Below are positions 13,736 through 14,119 of a DNA stretch of 14,119 bases, piece by piece (positions within the stretch are counted from its first letter, which is position 1; each line of letters starts with the position of its first letter). A program made the translations under genes and the position numbers. Source of the stretch: Bacillota bacterium. GTDB taxonomy: Bacteria; Bacillota; Clostridia; Christensenellales; CAG-138. Below the pieces are notes generated by a model. The model saw nothing but the letters and a program-made list of their open reading frames with translations. It was not told the origin of the DNA and did not search any database. The stretch spans positions 1 through 14,119 of the forward strand of contig JAEWZS010000120.1 in the NCBI GenBank assembly GCA_023458355.1, given 5' to 3'.

Positions 13736-14119
13736 TTACCTATGCATTAGCTCACCGTCTAAGATATACATGCCTGCCCACTGGCCGGCGATGCGCTCCA
13801 AGCGCTCCACGAGAACGTTGAAGGTGTCTTCTTCCTCAATCTGCTCATCCACGAACCAAGTTAAGAGGTTAAGTACTCGCTGATCCTTTGCCTCGCGTGC
13901 TTCCTCCACAAGTGCGTGGATTCGTGAGGTCACGATCTTTTCATGGGCAAGCGCTTTTTTGAATGCATCTTCAATGGAGGAGAATTTGCCGTCTCCGGGA
14001 TTGAGTGCGCGGTATTTTATCCCGTAGCCCGTTTCCTGTAAGAATTTCTTAAGCCTTTCGGCATGTTCCACTTCCTCCTTCGCCTGAAGCTCCAAGAAGT
14101 GCTCCATACCTTTCATATT
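13736..14119 (-). CDS. Bacterial ferritin (5' end cut by window)
   Basis: 127 residues of the C-terminal part of a FtnA-like non-haem ferritin, an iron-storage 24-mer with a di-iron ferroxidase centre in each four-helix bundle. Visible parts are the end of helix A and helix B (GMEHFLELQAKEEVEHAERLKKFL, with the ferroxidase ligands in EEVEHA), the long B-C loop, helix C (IEDAFKKALAHEKIVTSRI), and helix D with WFVDEQIEEE, which carries further conserved ligands. About 45 N-terminal residues lie outside the window. An in-frame ATG at 14116 is internal, because the conserved helix A start would be missing. Confidence 0.92.
   Translation of the reverse strand, partial: NMKGMEHFLELQAKEEVEHAERLKKFLQETGYGIKYRALNPGDGKFSSIEDAFKKALAHEKIVTSRIHALVEEAREAKDQRVLNLLTWFVDEQIEEEDTFNVLVERLERIAGQWAGMYILDGELMHR

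Overview
The window looks like a chromosomal segment of a moderate-GC Firmicute, most likely a gut-type member of Clostridia. This is inferred from strong AGGAGG-type ribosome binding sites, GTG/TTG starts, Gram-positive-type terminators, a TnpV remnant and PadR/DUF1700-like genes. No gene here fixes the genus.

Core layout. On the minus strand are clpB (cut off at the left edge) and an ArsR-type regulator plus MFS transporter operon. Divergent from these is the plus-strand purine operon xpt-guaA, which has a roughly 200-nt leader with an attenuator-like fold. At the right end are a MazG-like pyrophosphohydrolase and a GNAT acetyltransferase on the plus strand. They are followed by a converging ferritin gene that runs off the right edge, with a shared bidirectional terminator between.

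Central result. The stretch from the last codons of guaA (7002) to about 12528 looks like a small decayed genomic island inserted in the 3' end of guaA. The 8-bp sequence GAGTGGGA occurs at 7002-7009 inside the last guaA codons (GAG TGG GAA TGA) and again at 12521-12528. The second copy reads GAG TGG GAG TAA, that is E-W-E-stop, and is followed 28 nt later by a strong terminator. This fits the original guaA end and terminator pushed 5.5 kb away, while the island supplied a replacement end with its own terminator at 7021-7072. The guaA 3' end is a known integration hotspot for tyrosine-recombinase islands.

Island content. No integrase gene remains. The right end still carries a perfect 17-bp hairpin, two 11-bp tandem repeats that resemble arm-type integrase sites, and a 50-codon relic of an IS5/IS1182-type transposase. 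The cargo is three proteins with signal peptides, one lipoprotein, a four-helix membrane protein, an unidentified cytoplasmic protein, a PadR regulator with a DUF1700-like single-pass membrane partner, a frameshifted pseudogene and a frameshifted tnpV relic. Envelope and secreted proteins dominate, and none has a function I can name. The PadR - membrane protein - secreted protein operon (10954-12197) is the best candidate for an intact, little-described system.
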